DNA of 20,084 bases from Desulfuromonadaceae bacterium UBA6124 (GTDB lineage Bacteria > Desulfobacterota > Desulfuromonadia > Desulfuromonadales > Trichloromonadaceae), in assembly GCA_002423365.1 (NCBI GenBank), contig DIVU01000057.1:1-20084 (forward strand). Reading direction: 5' to 3'. Positions 8,749 through 15,759 of the stretch are shown in pieces; within the stretch, counting starts at the first letter, position 1; each line of letters begins with the position of its first letter. Under the pieces are notes generated by a model, which saw only the letters and a list, made by a program, of their open reading frames with translations, searched no databases and had not been told where the DNA came from. The position numbers were made by a program, and so were the translations under genes.

Positions 8749-9117
8749 CTAACCGAGAAATTTTCGGATCAATTGCTGCAGTTCTTCCGGAGCGAAGGGC
8801 TTGACCAGATAGGCGTCGGCGCCAAGGTCGAGTCCTTTGAGACGATCTCTTTCACTCCCTTCGGTGCTGATGATCACCAATGGCAGATGTTTGTAATTGG
8901 CATTGCCGCGAATGAAACTCACCAGTTCCAATCCGTTGATATCCGGCATATTGATGTCGGTGAGGACCATATCCACCTTTTCCCGGGGGAGAATGCGCAA
9001 GGCTTCGAAGCCGTTGGCGGCTTCGACGATCTCGTAATCGCCGATGGCGGCGATGGTCGAGCCGATCAGTGCCCGCATGGTGGAAGAGTCTTCGGTTACC
9101 AGTATTTTTTTTGCCAC
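8749..9117 (-). CDS. cheY: CheY response regulator upstream of cheA
   Basis: A 122-residue single receiver with all functional residues: E9-D10, phospho-acceptor D54 in TDINMPDINGLE, S84-T85 in IISTEG, and K106 in YLVKPF. It is the most likely main output of the neighbouring CheA. Start is GTG (9115-9117) with a GAGG about 5 nt upstream. The TAG stop at 8749-8751 is part of the ribosome-binding site of cheA. The sequence is clearly similar to the partial receiver at 1-281 and different from the one at 5641-6012. No output domain is attached, so it must act by protein binding on a target not in this window. Confidence 0.95.
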   Translation of the reverse strand: MAKKILVTEDSSTMRALIGSTIAAIGDYEIVEAANGFEALRILPREKVDMVLTDINMPDINGLELVSFIRGNANYKHLPLVIISTEGSERDRLKGLDLGADAYLVKPFAPEELQQLIRKFLG

Positions 9118-9143
9118 AAAAGCCTCGTCGTTACTTCCGGATT

Positions 9144-10340
9144 CTATGGAGCCTGCTCACGGAGGCGGCGCTCCAGAAGGTTTTTTTCCATGGTCAGCCC
9201 GGCATGCATGAGAAAGATCTCCAGGGCTTCCGTTTCTCCCACGGGGAGGGCTTGCGGCAGGTTATCGCCATAGAGGATGGCTACCACCCGCCCTTCGCTG
9301 AGCAAGGGGCCGACAAAGACTTCCTCCGGCTCCCCGCCCCCTAATGCGTCTTTCAGATTATTGTCCCACGAGCAATCTTCCAAGGCCAGTTTGCGAGCGA
9401 TTTTTTCGTTGAGGACTTCACTGAAAATCGACGGTTCATCCACCGGAATCTTGATTTTCCGGATCCTTGCGTCGGCTATTTCATCCTCGAACTCTATACC
9501 AAACTGTCCGAGACCGACAATCTCTTTTTCCTTGACCATGAAGATCACGGCACGGTTCATGAATTCGCTGGCGAAACGTAACACCAGAAGGAGAATCCCT
9601 CCGCCCAAGGCGGCGTTGTTCAACTCCTGCACCATGCCCTGCAGTTGTTTCAGCGCTCCGGACCGGAGGCTCTTGGACGAAGCGGCGACTGCGTCCGCTT
9701 CGCCCATTTCCTTGAGCAGGTCCGAGGCGAAATCGTAAACCGAAGCCTCCCGTTCTTCCGGACCGAAAATCGAGGCGGACTCCCGGGGGGAAACTGGCGG
9801 AGAGGGTGGTGCGCTCTGGAGATCCCGGTGCCGCCGCTCATCGATCATCCGGCTCCCTTCGATCGCCAGGAACTGGGTATTGAGTCCTGACTGGAGGATC
9901 TGTTGTTCCCCTTCGGCGCCCGCCTTCGCCCACTCCTCGACTTCACCCAGTTCGAAGGCGAAGGTACCGTCCGACCAGCCGAAGAAGCTGTAGACAATCG
10001 CCTCGATTCGCTCCCGTAGCGCCTCCTGCAGGGCGTTGGGGGAAATACCGAAATTCTGGAAAAGAACCGTTACCAAGGGGGGGGGCGGGTTCAGGCTCTT
10101 ACGCAGGGCCAACGCGCCCTTGAAGGTTTCAAAATCGATAACCCCCCGTCGCACCAGAAAATCGCCGAAATTCTCGGGGAAGACACTGGAACTCGCCTGC
10201 ACCACCTTGCCGTTAAGGAAGACGACCTTCCCTTCCCGGTTGCGGCTGCGCAGGGTCAGCACTCCGGATTTCTGGCTGAGGCTGACGATCTGGAGGATGT
10301 CTCCCAAACCCAGATCTTCGAGATTTCCAACAAGGCTCAT
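9144..10340 (-). CDS. PATAN/DUF4388 and GAF-like protein, first gene of the chemosensory operon
   Basis: A 398-residue soluble protein. Residues 1 to about 150 match the DUF4388/PATAN fold (start MSLVGNLEDLGLGDILQIVS, then SGVLTLRS, GKVVFLNGKVVQA, and a second half near IVYSFFGWSDGTFAFE). This domain is known from cyanobacterial PatA/PixG-type regulators and many deltaproteobacterial proteins. A variable linker (about 150-230) leads to a GAF-like domain (about 235-390). The ATG at 10338-10340 is preferred because the PATAN domain starts exactly there and the predicted promoter at 10419-10448 would exclude most longer forms. The function is unknown; as first gene of the operon it may set input or output specificity (inference). 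The C-terminal GAF assignment is less certain than PATAN. Confidence 0.85.
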   Translation of the reverse strand: MSLVGNLEDLGLGDILQIVSLSQKSGVLTLRSRNREGKVVFLNGKVVQASSSVFPENFGDFLVRRGVIDFETFKGALALRKSLNPPPPLVTVLFQNFGISPNALQEALRERIEAIVYSFFGWSDGTFAFELGEVEEWAKAGAEGEQQILQSGLNTQFLAIEGSRMIDERRHRDLQSAPPSPPVSPRESASIFGPEEREASVYDFASDLLKEMGEADAVAASSKSLRSGALKQLQGMVQELNNAALGGGILLLVLRFASEFMNRAVIFMVKEKEIVGLGQFGIEFEDEIADARIRKIKIPVDEPSIFSEVLNEKIARKLALEDCSWDNNLKDALGGGEPEEVFVGPLLSEGRVVAILYGDNLPQALPVGETEALEIFLMHAGLTMEKNLLERRLREQAP

Positions 10341-10418
10341 GAATTTATCATCCGACCGTGCAAAGGCTTTGGGAATCACAGCATCATGCGTGTAACAGGC
10401 AGAAATTAAATGATTTTT

Positions 10419-10448
10419 ACTATATAGCAAGGAGCTCGGCCCTGTAAA
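10419..10448 (-). promoter_or_regulatory. predicted sigma70-type promoter of the chemosensory operon
   Basis: On the minus strand a -35 box TTTACA (10443-10448) and a -10 box TATAGT (10419-10424) are separated by 18 nt. Each matches the consensus at five of six positions. The predicted transcript would start near 10412, giving a leader of about 70 nt before the PATAN-GAF start. The -35 box lies about 18 nt past the der stop codon, and no terminator is visible between the two, so readthrough from the rnc-der operon is also possible. Confidence 0.5.
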
Positions 10449-10465
10449 GGCTTTTCCCGGATTTT

Positions 10466-11788
10466 TTAATCCTTACTGTCGCGCTCCCGATCGCGGTAAT
10501 GAATGCGGATGGGAACTCCGGAAAAACCGAAGGCCTCCCGCAACTGGTTGGTCAGGTAGCGCTGATAGGAAAAATGCACCCCTTCGGCCTTGTTAACGAA
10601 GACGACGAAGGTCGGGGGACGGGTTTCGACCTGGGTCATGTAGAAAAATTTCAGCCGCTTACCCTGAAAGACGGGGGGTTGATGACTGCGTTCCGCCTCG
10701 GCCAAAACCTTATTAAGCATGGCCGTGGGAATGCGCCGATCGAACTCGGCGGCGACTTTTTCAACCTCCGCCATGATCTTCGCCACCCGTTGTCCGGTCA
10801 AGGCCGAGACAAAAATGACCGGCGCGAAACTCAAAAATTTAAAGGTCCGCTCCAACTCTTCCTGATAGCGCTTCATGGTGGACTGGTCCTTGGCCACCGC
10901 ATCCCACTTGTTGACCACCAGAATGATGCCGCGCCCCTTCTCGTAGGCATAGCCGGCGACGGTGAGATCCTGCTCGGTCACCCCCTCGACGGCGTCGATC
11001 ACCATGAGCACCACATGCGCCCGATCCATGCCTTTCAAGGCCTGGATCACGCTGAATTTTTCCAGCTTCTGACTGACTTTGCCCTTGCGCCGGATGCCCG
11101 CCGTGTCGATCAACACATAGCGTTGCCGGTTGTAGGTGAAAGGGGTGTCGACACTGTCCCGAGTGGTGCCGGCCTGGGGATTGGCCACCACCCGTTCATA
11201 GCCAAGCAGCCGGTTAACCATGGACGATTTGCCGACGTTCGGACGACCGATCACCGCCAGGCGAATCTCACGCTCGGCTTCAGCATCGCCCGGTGCGGCG
11301 GGCAGATGTTCCAGCAGGGCGTCGACCAGATCCGGAACGCCTCGCCCATGCTCGGCGGAAACGGTGTGCAGTTCCCCCACGCCCAGGGCGTAAAACTCGC
11401 CGGCGAGATCCTCGAGTTTATCGCTATCGACCTTGTTGACTACATAGAGGACCGGCTTCTCCACCCGGCGCAACATGGAGCAAACTTCGTGATCGGCGGG
11501 GGTCAAGCCCTCGCGCCCATCCATAACGAAGAGGATGACATCGGCTTCTTCTACCGCCAGTTGGGACTGCTCGCGCATCTGCACCAGCAAACGGTCCTCG
11601 CTGACCGGCTCGAAACCGCCGGTATCGATGAGGGTGAAGGGCTTGTCATAACGGGTCACGTCGGCGTAATGACGATCCCGGGTAACGCCCGGGAAGTCCT
11701 CCACCAACGCCTTGCGCTGACCGAGAATGCGGTTGAACAGAGTCGACTTGCCAACATTCGGGCGACCCACGATAGCGACCAGGGACAT
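10466..11788 (-). CDS. der: Der (EngA), double-domain ribosome-associated GTPase
   Basis: Essential GTPase with two consecutive G domains and a KH-like C-terminal domain; it acts in maturation of the 50S ribosomal subunit. The 440 residues show P-loops GRPNVGKS at 8-15 and 181-188, switch/G2 segments (GVTRD, then GTTRD), DTGG at 55-58 and DTAG in the second domain, and base-specificity motifs NKVD (118-121) and NKWD. The KH-like part follows from about 355. Length matches the family. The ATG is 11786-11788; the upstream purine run AAGAGAG is weak. It is the last gene of the rnc / radical-SAM / era / der series, 77 nt after era; the gap is AT-rich and has no clear terminator. Confidence 0.98.
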   Translation of the reverse strand: MSLVAIVGRPNVGKSTLFNRILGQRKALVEDFPGVTRDRHYADVTRYDKPFTLIDTGGFEPVSEDRLLVQMREQSQLAVEEADVILFVMDGREGLTPADHEVCSMLRRVEKPVLYVVNKVDSDKLEDLAGEFYALGVGELHTVSAEHGRGVPDLVDALLEHLPAAPGDAEAEREIRLAVIGRPNVGKSSMVNRLLGYERVVANPQAGTTRDSVDTPFTYNRQRYVLIDTAGIRRKGKVSQKLEKFSVIQALKGMDRAHVVLMVIDAVEGVTEQDLTVAGYAYEKGRGIILVVNKWDAVAKDQSTMKRYQEELERTFKFLSFAPVIFVSALTGQRVAKIMAEVEKVAAEFDRRIPTAMLNKVLAEAERSHQPPVFQGKRLKFFYMTQVETRPPTFVVFVNKAEGVHFSYQRYLTNQLREAFGFSGVPIRIHYRDRERDSKD

Positions 11789-11865
11789 ACGTAAAAGGCT
11801 CTCTTTTTCGGATATTTAAAAATGTTTTGTTAAGAAGCGGGATAAGCATTCGACTGAAGCTTGCA

Positions 11866-12765
11866 TCAGTAACCGAACTCTTTTAGCAGACGCTCCGATT
11901 CGGTCCAGTTCTTCTGGACCTTGACGAAGAGTTCCAAAAAGACGCGGGCATCGAGCAGACGCTCGATGTCGATCCGGGCCGCCTTGCCGATGGCGCGGAT
12001 CGTTGCCCCCTGCTTGCCGACCAGAATGCCCTTGTGGGTATCCCGATCGACAATGATGACCGCTTGAATCACCACCAGATTCTTTTCCGGCTTCTCCTCG
12101 AAATGCTCCACCAGGGTCGCGACCCGGTAAGGAATTTCGTCGTGGGTCTGCTTCAGCACTTGCTCACGGATCATCTCGGCCACGATGAAGCGCTCGGGCA
12201 GGTCGGTGATCATATCTTCGGCGTAGTAGGGCGGACCCTCCTTCAGGTAGCCAGGCAGCAAATTCAGCAGATAGTCGACATTCTCCCCGCTCTGACCGGA
12301 AACGGGGACGATCTCCCGAAAAGGAAAACGCTCGGCAAAGGTGGCCATCAGCTCCAGTTGACGCTCTTTAGGCAACTGGTCGATCTTGTTGATGAGCAGG
12401 ATTACCGGCAGCTGCGACTGGCGCAGGACATCGAGAATGAAATCGTCGCCGGGGCCAGGGCGATCCTTAACTTCGACGACATAAAGAATCAGATCGACGC
12501 CGGAGCAGGCGCTCAGAGCCTGATCGACCATGAACCGGTTGAGTTTGCCGGTGGCCCGATGGATGCCCGGGGTATCGATAAAGAGCAGCTGCGCGCCGGG
12601 CATGTTATGAATGCCGAGAATGCGGTTACGGGTAGTCTGGGGCTTGTTGGCGGTTATAGCGATTTTCGTGCCGAGAATGCGGTTGAGCAGCGTCGACTTG
12701 CCGACGTTGGGTCGACCGATGATGGAAATGAATCCGGATCGAAAAGGGGTGTTTGATTCAGTCAA
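11866..12765 (-). CDS. era: Era, GTPase for 16S rRNA / 30S maturation
   Basis: GTPase with a C-terminal KH domain that binds the 3' end of 16S rRNA and helps assemble the small subunit. The 299 residues (E. coli Era has 301) show GRPNVGKS at 17-24, the QTTRNRI switch, DTPG at 64-67, NKID at 126-129, and the KH motif GILVGKQGATIRAIG. I chose the TTG at 12763-12765: it lies 8 nt after a GAGGAG site, overlaps the stop of the upstream radical SAM gene (ATTTGA), and gives the normal family N-terminus. The open frame continues far upstream but without Era-like sequence there. Translational coupling to the upstream gene is likely. Confidence 0.97.
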   Translation of the reverse strand: MTESNTPFRSGFISIIGRPNVGKSTLLNRILGTKIAITANKPQTTRNRILGIHNMPGAQLLFIDTPGIHRATGKLNRFMVDQALSACSGVDLILYVVEVKDRPGPGDDFILDVLRQSQLPVILLINKIDQLPKERQLELMATFAERFPFREIVPVSGQSGENVDYLLNLLPGYLKEGPPYYAEDMITDLPERFIVAEMIREQVLKQTHDEIPYRVATLVEHFEEKPEKNLVVIQAVIIVDRDTHKGILVGKQGATIRAIGKAARIDIERLLDARVFLELFVKVQKNWTESERLLKEFGY

Positions 12766-13799
12766 ATGACCAGCTCCTCTGGGGAATAGGCGGAAAGGGA
12801 CCACAACGAAACCTGGCCGTCGGGGCTGCGCAGGGTGTGGGGTGCAAGATCGGGCTCGGCATGGAGGGCAAAGCCGGGATAGCGCTCCCGCAAGGAACAA
12901 AGATTGTCTCGCCGGTGCCCCTGGGCGTCGCTGAACTCGGCAACGGGCACCGAAACCTCGCGCTCGCCCTTCGCGGCGAGGGCAAGGAGCGCCCGTAACC
13001 AGAGATGCGCGCGTACCAGCTGTCCGAAGGCCGGATGCCAAGGACCGGAGAGCAACGCTCCGGCAGCCGTCAACTCCGGCTGGTTGTGCAACCCCCAGCG
13101 GATGACCGGCACCTTCCGGCGCCGACAGCGCCAGGCCATTTCGGCGCAAAGCTCCACCGCGGTGGCAAGACTCAGAGGTTGGTAGCGCCCGGCGAGATAC
13201 TCATCGGCCAGGGGCGTGCCGCGCAACACCACTGTCGGATAGACTCGCAAAAAATCCGGATTCAGGGCCAAGGCGGCATCCAGGGAACGCAAGGCCTCGG
13301 CGCGATCGCCGCCGGGCAGCCCCGGCATCAGTTGCAGGCCAATCTTCAAACCGGCGCGGCGCAGATGGAAGACGGCCTGGGAAACCGCCTCGGTATCATG
13401 CCCCCGTTCGGCGCGGCGCAGTACTTCCGGCGAGAAGGATTGGACCCCCACTTCGACGGTGGTCACGCCTCGCTCTTGCAAAAAGGAAACCTCTTTTTCG
13501 CCGAGGGCATCCGGTCGGGCCGAAACGCGAATGCCGTCTATCCGACCGGCGGAAAAGCTTGGCCCTGCGGCGGCAAGGTAGGTGTCCTGAACTTCCACCG
13601 GCAGCGAGGTAAAGGAGCCTCCATAAAAAGCGACCTCTCCCCCGCCCTGACCGCTGAGCATTGCTTCCAGCTGCGTGACGATGGCTGAAGGATCCGGTGG
13701 AAAGAGCCGGCCGCTGACCTGGTCCTGTCGGCAGAAGCTGCAACGATGGGGACAACCGCCATGGGGGATGAAGAAAGGATAGATGCGCAACCTATTCAC
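12762..13799 (-). CDS. Elp3-like radical SAM protein
   Basis: A 345-residue radical S-adenosylmethionine enzyme. The iron-sulfur cluster motif is C16-x3-C20-x2-C23 (GGCPHRCSFC), followed by FYGGSFTSLP, RVSARPD and VEVGVQSF segments typical of the Elp3-type (COG1243) radical SAM domain. The C-terminal acetyltransferase domain of true Elp3 is absent, so the tRNA-wobble-uridine reaction of Elp3 cannot be assumed. The start is a GTG at 13797-13799 overlapping the rnc stop; its ribosome-binding site is poor, and a nearby TTG is an alternative. It lies between rnc and era with overlaps on both sides, so it belongs to an RNA-processing operon; an RNA-modifying role is inference. Confidence 0.9.
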   Translation of the reverse strand: MNRLRIYPFFIPHGGCPHRCSFCRQDQVSGRLFPPDPSAIVTQLEAMLSGQGGGEVAFYGGSFTSLPVEVQDTYLAAAGPSFSAGRIDGIRVSARPDALGEKEVSFLQERGVTTVEVGVQSFSPEVLRRAERGHDTEAVSQAVFHLRRAGLKIGLQLMPGLPGGDRAEALRSLDAALALNPDFLRVYPTVVLRGTPLADEYLAGRYQPLSLATAVELCAEMAWRCRRRKVPVIRWGLHNQPELTAAGALLSGPWHPAFGQLVRAHLWLRALLALAAKGEREVSVPVAEFSDAQGHRRDNLCSLRERYPGFALHAEPDLAPHTLRSPDGQVSLWSLSAYSPEELVI

Positions 13800-14502
13800 C
13801 CAGGGCTGTAAGGGCCTGACGAGCGGCCTGCTGGGAAGCAGCCTTCTTCGTCACCCCGCTTCCCGTGCCAATACTGCGCCCCCCATGCAGAACCTCGATC
13901 GTGTACGTCCGGTCATGATCGGGCCCCTCGGCCCGTAACAGCCGGTAGGCGGGAGGGGAACCCTGACGGGCTTGCAGCACCTCCTGCAAACGGGTTTTGT
14001 AATCGATGCCGGACTTGTGGCGAAATGCCTGGTCGATAGCGGTGGCGAAGAAACGGTCCACCACCAGTCGCACCGCCTCCAGTCCGCCATCGAGATAAAT
14101 GGCACCGAGCAAGGCTTCCACGGCGTTGGCGATCAGACTCTCCTTGTGTCGACCTCCGCTTCGCTCCTCCCCGCGCCCGAGCCACAGGTAGTCGCCGATG
14201 GCCAGACGCCGAGCCACCGCCGCCAGGGCCGGTTCACTGACTACTTCGGCGCGGATGCGCGTCAGTTCCCCTTCGGGCAAGCGCGGATAATCGAGGAAGA
14301 TGCGCTGACTGATCACCATGTCCAAAACGGCGTCGCCGAGGAATTCAAGTCGTTCGTTATGGCCAGGAGCGGTTTCCGGATGTTCGTTGCTGTAGGATTT
14401 ATGGGTAAGGGCTTCCCGCAAAAGCCCCTCGTCCCTGAAAAGGTAACCGATATCCGCCAGCAGCGTATCCGATCGGGCTGAAATCGTAACACTTTTTTCC
14501 AT
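13792..14502 (-). CDS. rnc: RNase III
   Basis: Double-strand-specific endoribonuclease that processes rRNA precursors and structured mRNAs. The 236 residues comprise the RNase III domain (about 10-160), with the signature ERLEFLGDAVL from 50 (catalytic acids E50, E53, D57 and later E129), and a C-terminal double-stranded RNA-binding domain (about 165-235, ending AASQQAARQALTALGE). The position equivalent to E. coli D114 is asparagine (N126) here, to my knowledge a known variation; the essential E117 equivalent is kept. The ATG at 14500-14502 gives the family N-terminus, although its ribosome-binding site is weak. It is the first gene of the operon and is preceded by a good promoter. Confidence 0.97.
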   Translation of the reverse strand: MEKSVTISARSDTLLADIGYLFRDEGLLREALTHKSYSNEHPETAPGHNERLEFLGDAVLDMVISQRIFLDYPRLPEGELTRIRAEVVSEPALAAVARRLAIGDYLWLGRGEERSGGRHKESLIANAVEALLGAIYLDGGLEAVRLVVDRFFATAIDQAFRHKSGIDYKTRLQEVLQARQGSPPAYRLLRAEGPDHDRTYTIEVLHGGRSIGTGSGVTKKAASQQAARQALTALGE

Positions 14503-14543
14503 GGCAAAGGGGCATCCGGGCAAATGATTAAAAACTCGCCGCA

Positions 14544-14572
14544 AGTATACAGAAACATTCCCCCGGTGGCAA
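14544..14572 (-). promoter_or_regulatory. predicted sigma70-type promoter of the rnc operon
   Basis: On the minus strand a -35 box TTGCCA (14567-14572) and a -10 box TATACT (14544-14549) are separated by 17 nt; each matches consensus at five of six positions. A start near 14537 would give a leader of about 35 nt before rnc. It is back-to-back with the promoter of the plus-strand gene; the two predicted start points are about 120 nt apart. Confidence 0.65.
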
Positions 14573-14625
14573 TGATTCCCCACGAACCCCATCGGTTCAT
14601 CTCGGGGATCCTGTTGAAAAAAGCA

Positions 14626-14654
14626 TTGACAAAAGCGCCATTGGCGATTATAAG
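14626..14654 (+). promoter_or_regulatory. predicted sigma70-type promoter of the cysteine-rich gene
   Basis: A perfect -35 box TTGACA (14626-14631) and a -10 box TATAAG (14649-14654) are separated by 17 nt, the optimal spacing. This is the strongest promoter-like sequence in the window. Transcription from near 14661 would give a leader of about 39 nt that includes the AAGGAG ribosome-binding site at 14685-14690. Confidence 0.75.
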
Positions 14655-14699
14655 TTGCCTTTATTTCGTAAAAACGCATACAGCAAGGAGACTGAACCC

Positions 14700-14990
14700 A
14701 TGCAGTGTCAGACCGTACTTCCCGGTGCCGAGTGCACCTTCTGGTCCAAAAAAGGGTGTATTTTTGAAGGCAACAGCTGCCAACTGGTGATCGACAAGTG
14801 CCAGGGCTGCGAGCGCGTCGTCGAGGGATCGATCGGGCAAGTCTGCTCGGTGGCTCCTTCCCCCGAGCAAAAGTGGAAAAGTGGTCTGTGCAACTTCGCC
14901 ACCCACCAGAAGATTGAAATCAAGAGCGTTGACGCCAAGGTCAACCCGCTCAAGGCGTCCAAGAAAGCGGCCGGGGGCAAGAAGAAGTAA
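14700..14990 (+). CDS. small cysteine-rich PxxKW-motif protein
   Basis: A 96-residue protein, the only plus-strand gene here. It has eight cysteines (3, 12, 20, 27, 34, 37, 49, 64), including a CQGC pair, a PEQKW motif at 55-59, and a lysine-rich tail ending GGKKK. From memory this fits a family named for its PxxKW motif in deltaproteobacteria; its function is unknown. There is no signal peptide or membrane segment, so it is probably cytoplasmic, and the cysteines could bind zinc or an iron-sulfur cluster (inference). The ATG at 14700-14702 follows AAGGAG by 9 nt. With a near-consensus promoter and a strong terminator it is a single-gene unit, probably well expressed. Confidence 0.88.
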   Translation: MQCQTVLPGAECTFWSKKGCIFEGNSCQLVIDKCQGCERVVEGSIGQVCSVAPSPEQKWKSGLCNFATHQKIEIKSVDAKVNPLKASKKAAGGKKK

Positions 14991-15013
14991 GCCGACCGCC
15001 TTTCCCTCCGTCC

Positions 15014-15055
15014 AAAAAAAACCGCCTCACCGGCCAGTTCCGGGAGGCGGTTTTT
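15014..15055. terminator. bidirectional rho-independent terminator between the PxxKW gene and lrgB
   Basis: Arms 15017-15028 and 15044-15055 form a 12-bp stem around accgcctc / gaggcggt. A further CCGG/CCGG pairing (15030-15033 with 15040-15043) sits above a one-base bulge, with a CCAGTT loop. Reading plus, the stem is followed by a T-rich tail (TTTTTCTTTT). Reading minus, it is followed by a run of eight T, so it can also end the lrgAB transcript, whose stop codon at 15070 is about 15 nt away. Confidence 0.9.
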
Positions 15056-15069
15056 CTTTTGCGACGGGT

Positions 15070-15759
15070 TCAGAAAAAAAGGAAAAGCACCGGCAAGAGA
15101 AAGGCCGTGATCAGACCATTGAGGCCGATGGCGAGTCCGGAAATCGCGCCGCCCAAGCGATCGACCTCCAGCATACGGGCCGTGCCGACGCCGTGCGTTG
15201 CCGTACCAACCGCCAACCCCATGGCCGCGCCGTCACGAACGCCGATAAACCGACAGAACTCGGGACCGCACATGGCGCCAAGACAGCCGGTAACCACCAC
15301 CAATGCCGCCGTCAAGGGGGGAACACCGCCGATCTTCTCGACGATACTGATAGCGATCGGCGTTGTCACCGACTTGGGGGCGAGGGAAAGGACCACCTCG
15401 CGGCTGCCGCCCAAAAGCCAGGCCAGACCCGAGGCGGAAATGATCGAGGTCAGCGAGCCTGCGAGCACACCGACAAGGATCGGCAGCTTGCGCGCCAGGA
15501 TTTCCTGGCGCCGGGAATAAAGGGGAAAACCGAGGGCGACCACGGAGGGACCGAGAAGAAAGAGAATATACTTTCCCCCCTCGGCATAATGGGGATAAGG
15601 GATATCGGCGAGGAGCAGCAGCGCGATGATGGCCAGCACTGTCACCGCCACCGGGTTGAGCAGAACATGCCGGGTACGGGCATAGAGCTTCTGCGCCAGG
15701 GCGTAGACCACCAGGGTCAGGCCGATACCGAAGAGCGGTGTAGCCAGGATCTCAGCCAT
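15070..15759 (-). CDS. lrgB: LrgB/CidB-family membrane protein
   Basis: Partner of LrgA/CidA-type small membrane proteins; the family is linked to control of murein hydrolase activity and cell lysis in Gram-positives, and members in other organisms transport glycolate or pyruvate-like acids. The 229 residues are very hydrophobic with several predicted membrane helices. Family landmarks are LLGPSVVALGFPLY, the LAPKSVTTPIA motif and GTATHGVGTARML. I chose the ATG at 15757-15759, which overlaps the lrgA stop and follows AAGGTGG; an upstream in-frame start at 15774 lacks such a site. It is the last gene of its operon. The substrate in this organism cannot be read from sequence. Confidence 0.94.
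   Translation of the reverse strand: MAEILATPLFGIGLTLVVYALAQKLYARTRHVLLNPVAVTVLAIIALLLLADIPYPHYAEGGKYILFLLGPSVVALGFPLYSRRQEILARKLPILVGVLAGSLTSIISASGLAWLLGGSREVVLSLAPKSVTTPIAISIVEKIGGVPPLTAALVVVTGCLGAMCGPEFCRFIGVRDGAAMGLAVGTATHGVGTARMLEVDRLGGAISGLAIGLNGLITAFLLPVLFLFF

Noticed and set aside
1..10448. Possibility that the chemosensory cluster is a transferred island or a defence system
   Set aside because: There are no mobile-element genes, repeats or tRNA borders, and base composition looks like the flanking housekeeping genes by eye.
11789..11865. AT-rich 77-nt gap between era and der as a possible extra promoter
   Set aside because: A TAAATA-like element is present but no -35 box lies at a suitable distance.
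12766..13149. N-terminal extension of era by 128 codons
   Set aside because: The added residues are proline/arginine-rich out-of-frame translation of the radical SAM gene. The TTG at 12763-12765 with a GAGGAG site gives the family-standard length.
14503..14679. Longer rnc product starting upstream of 14502
   Set aside because: The extension would cross the predicted rnc promoter and has no RNase III-like sequence.
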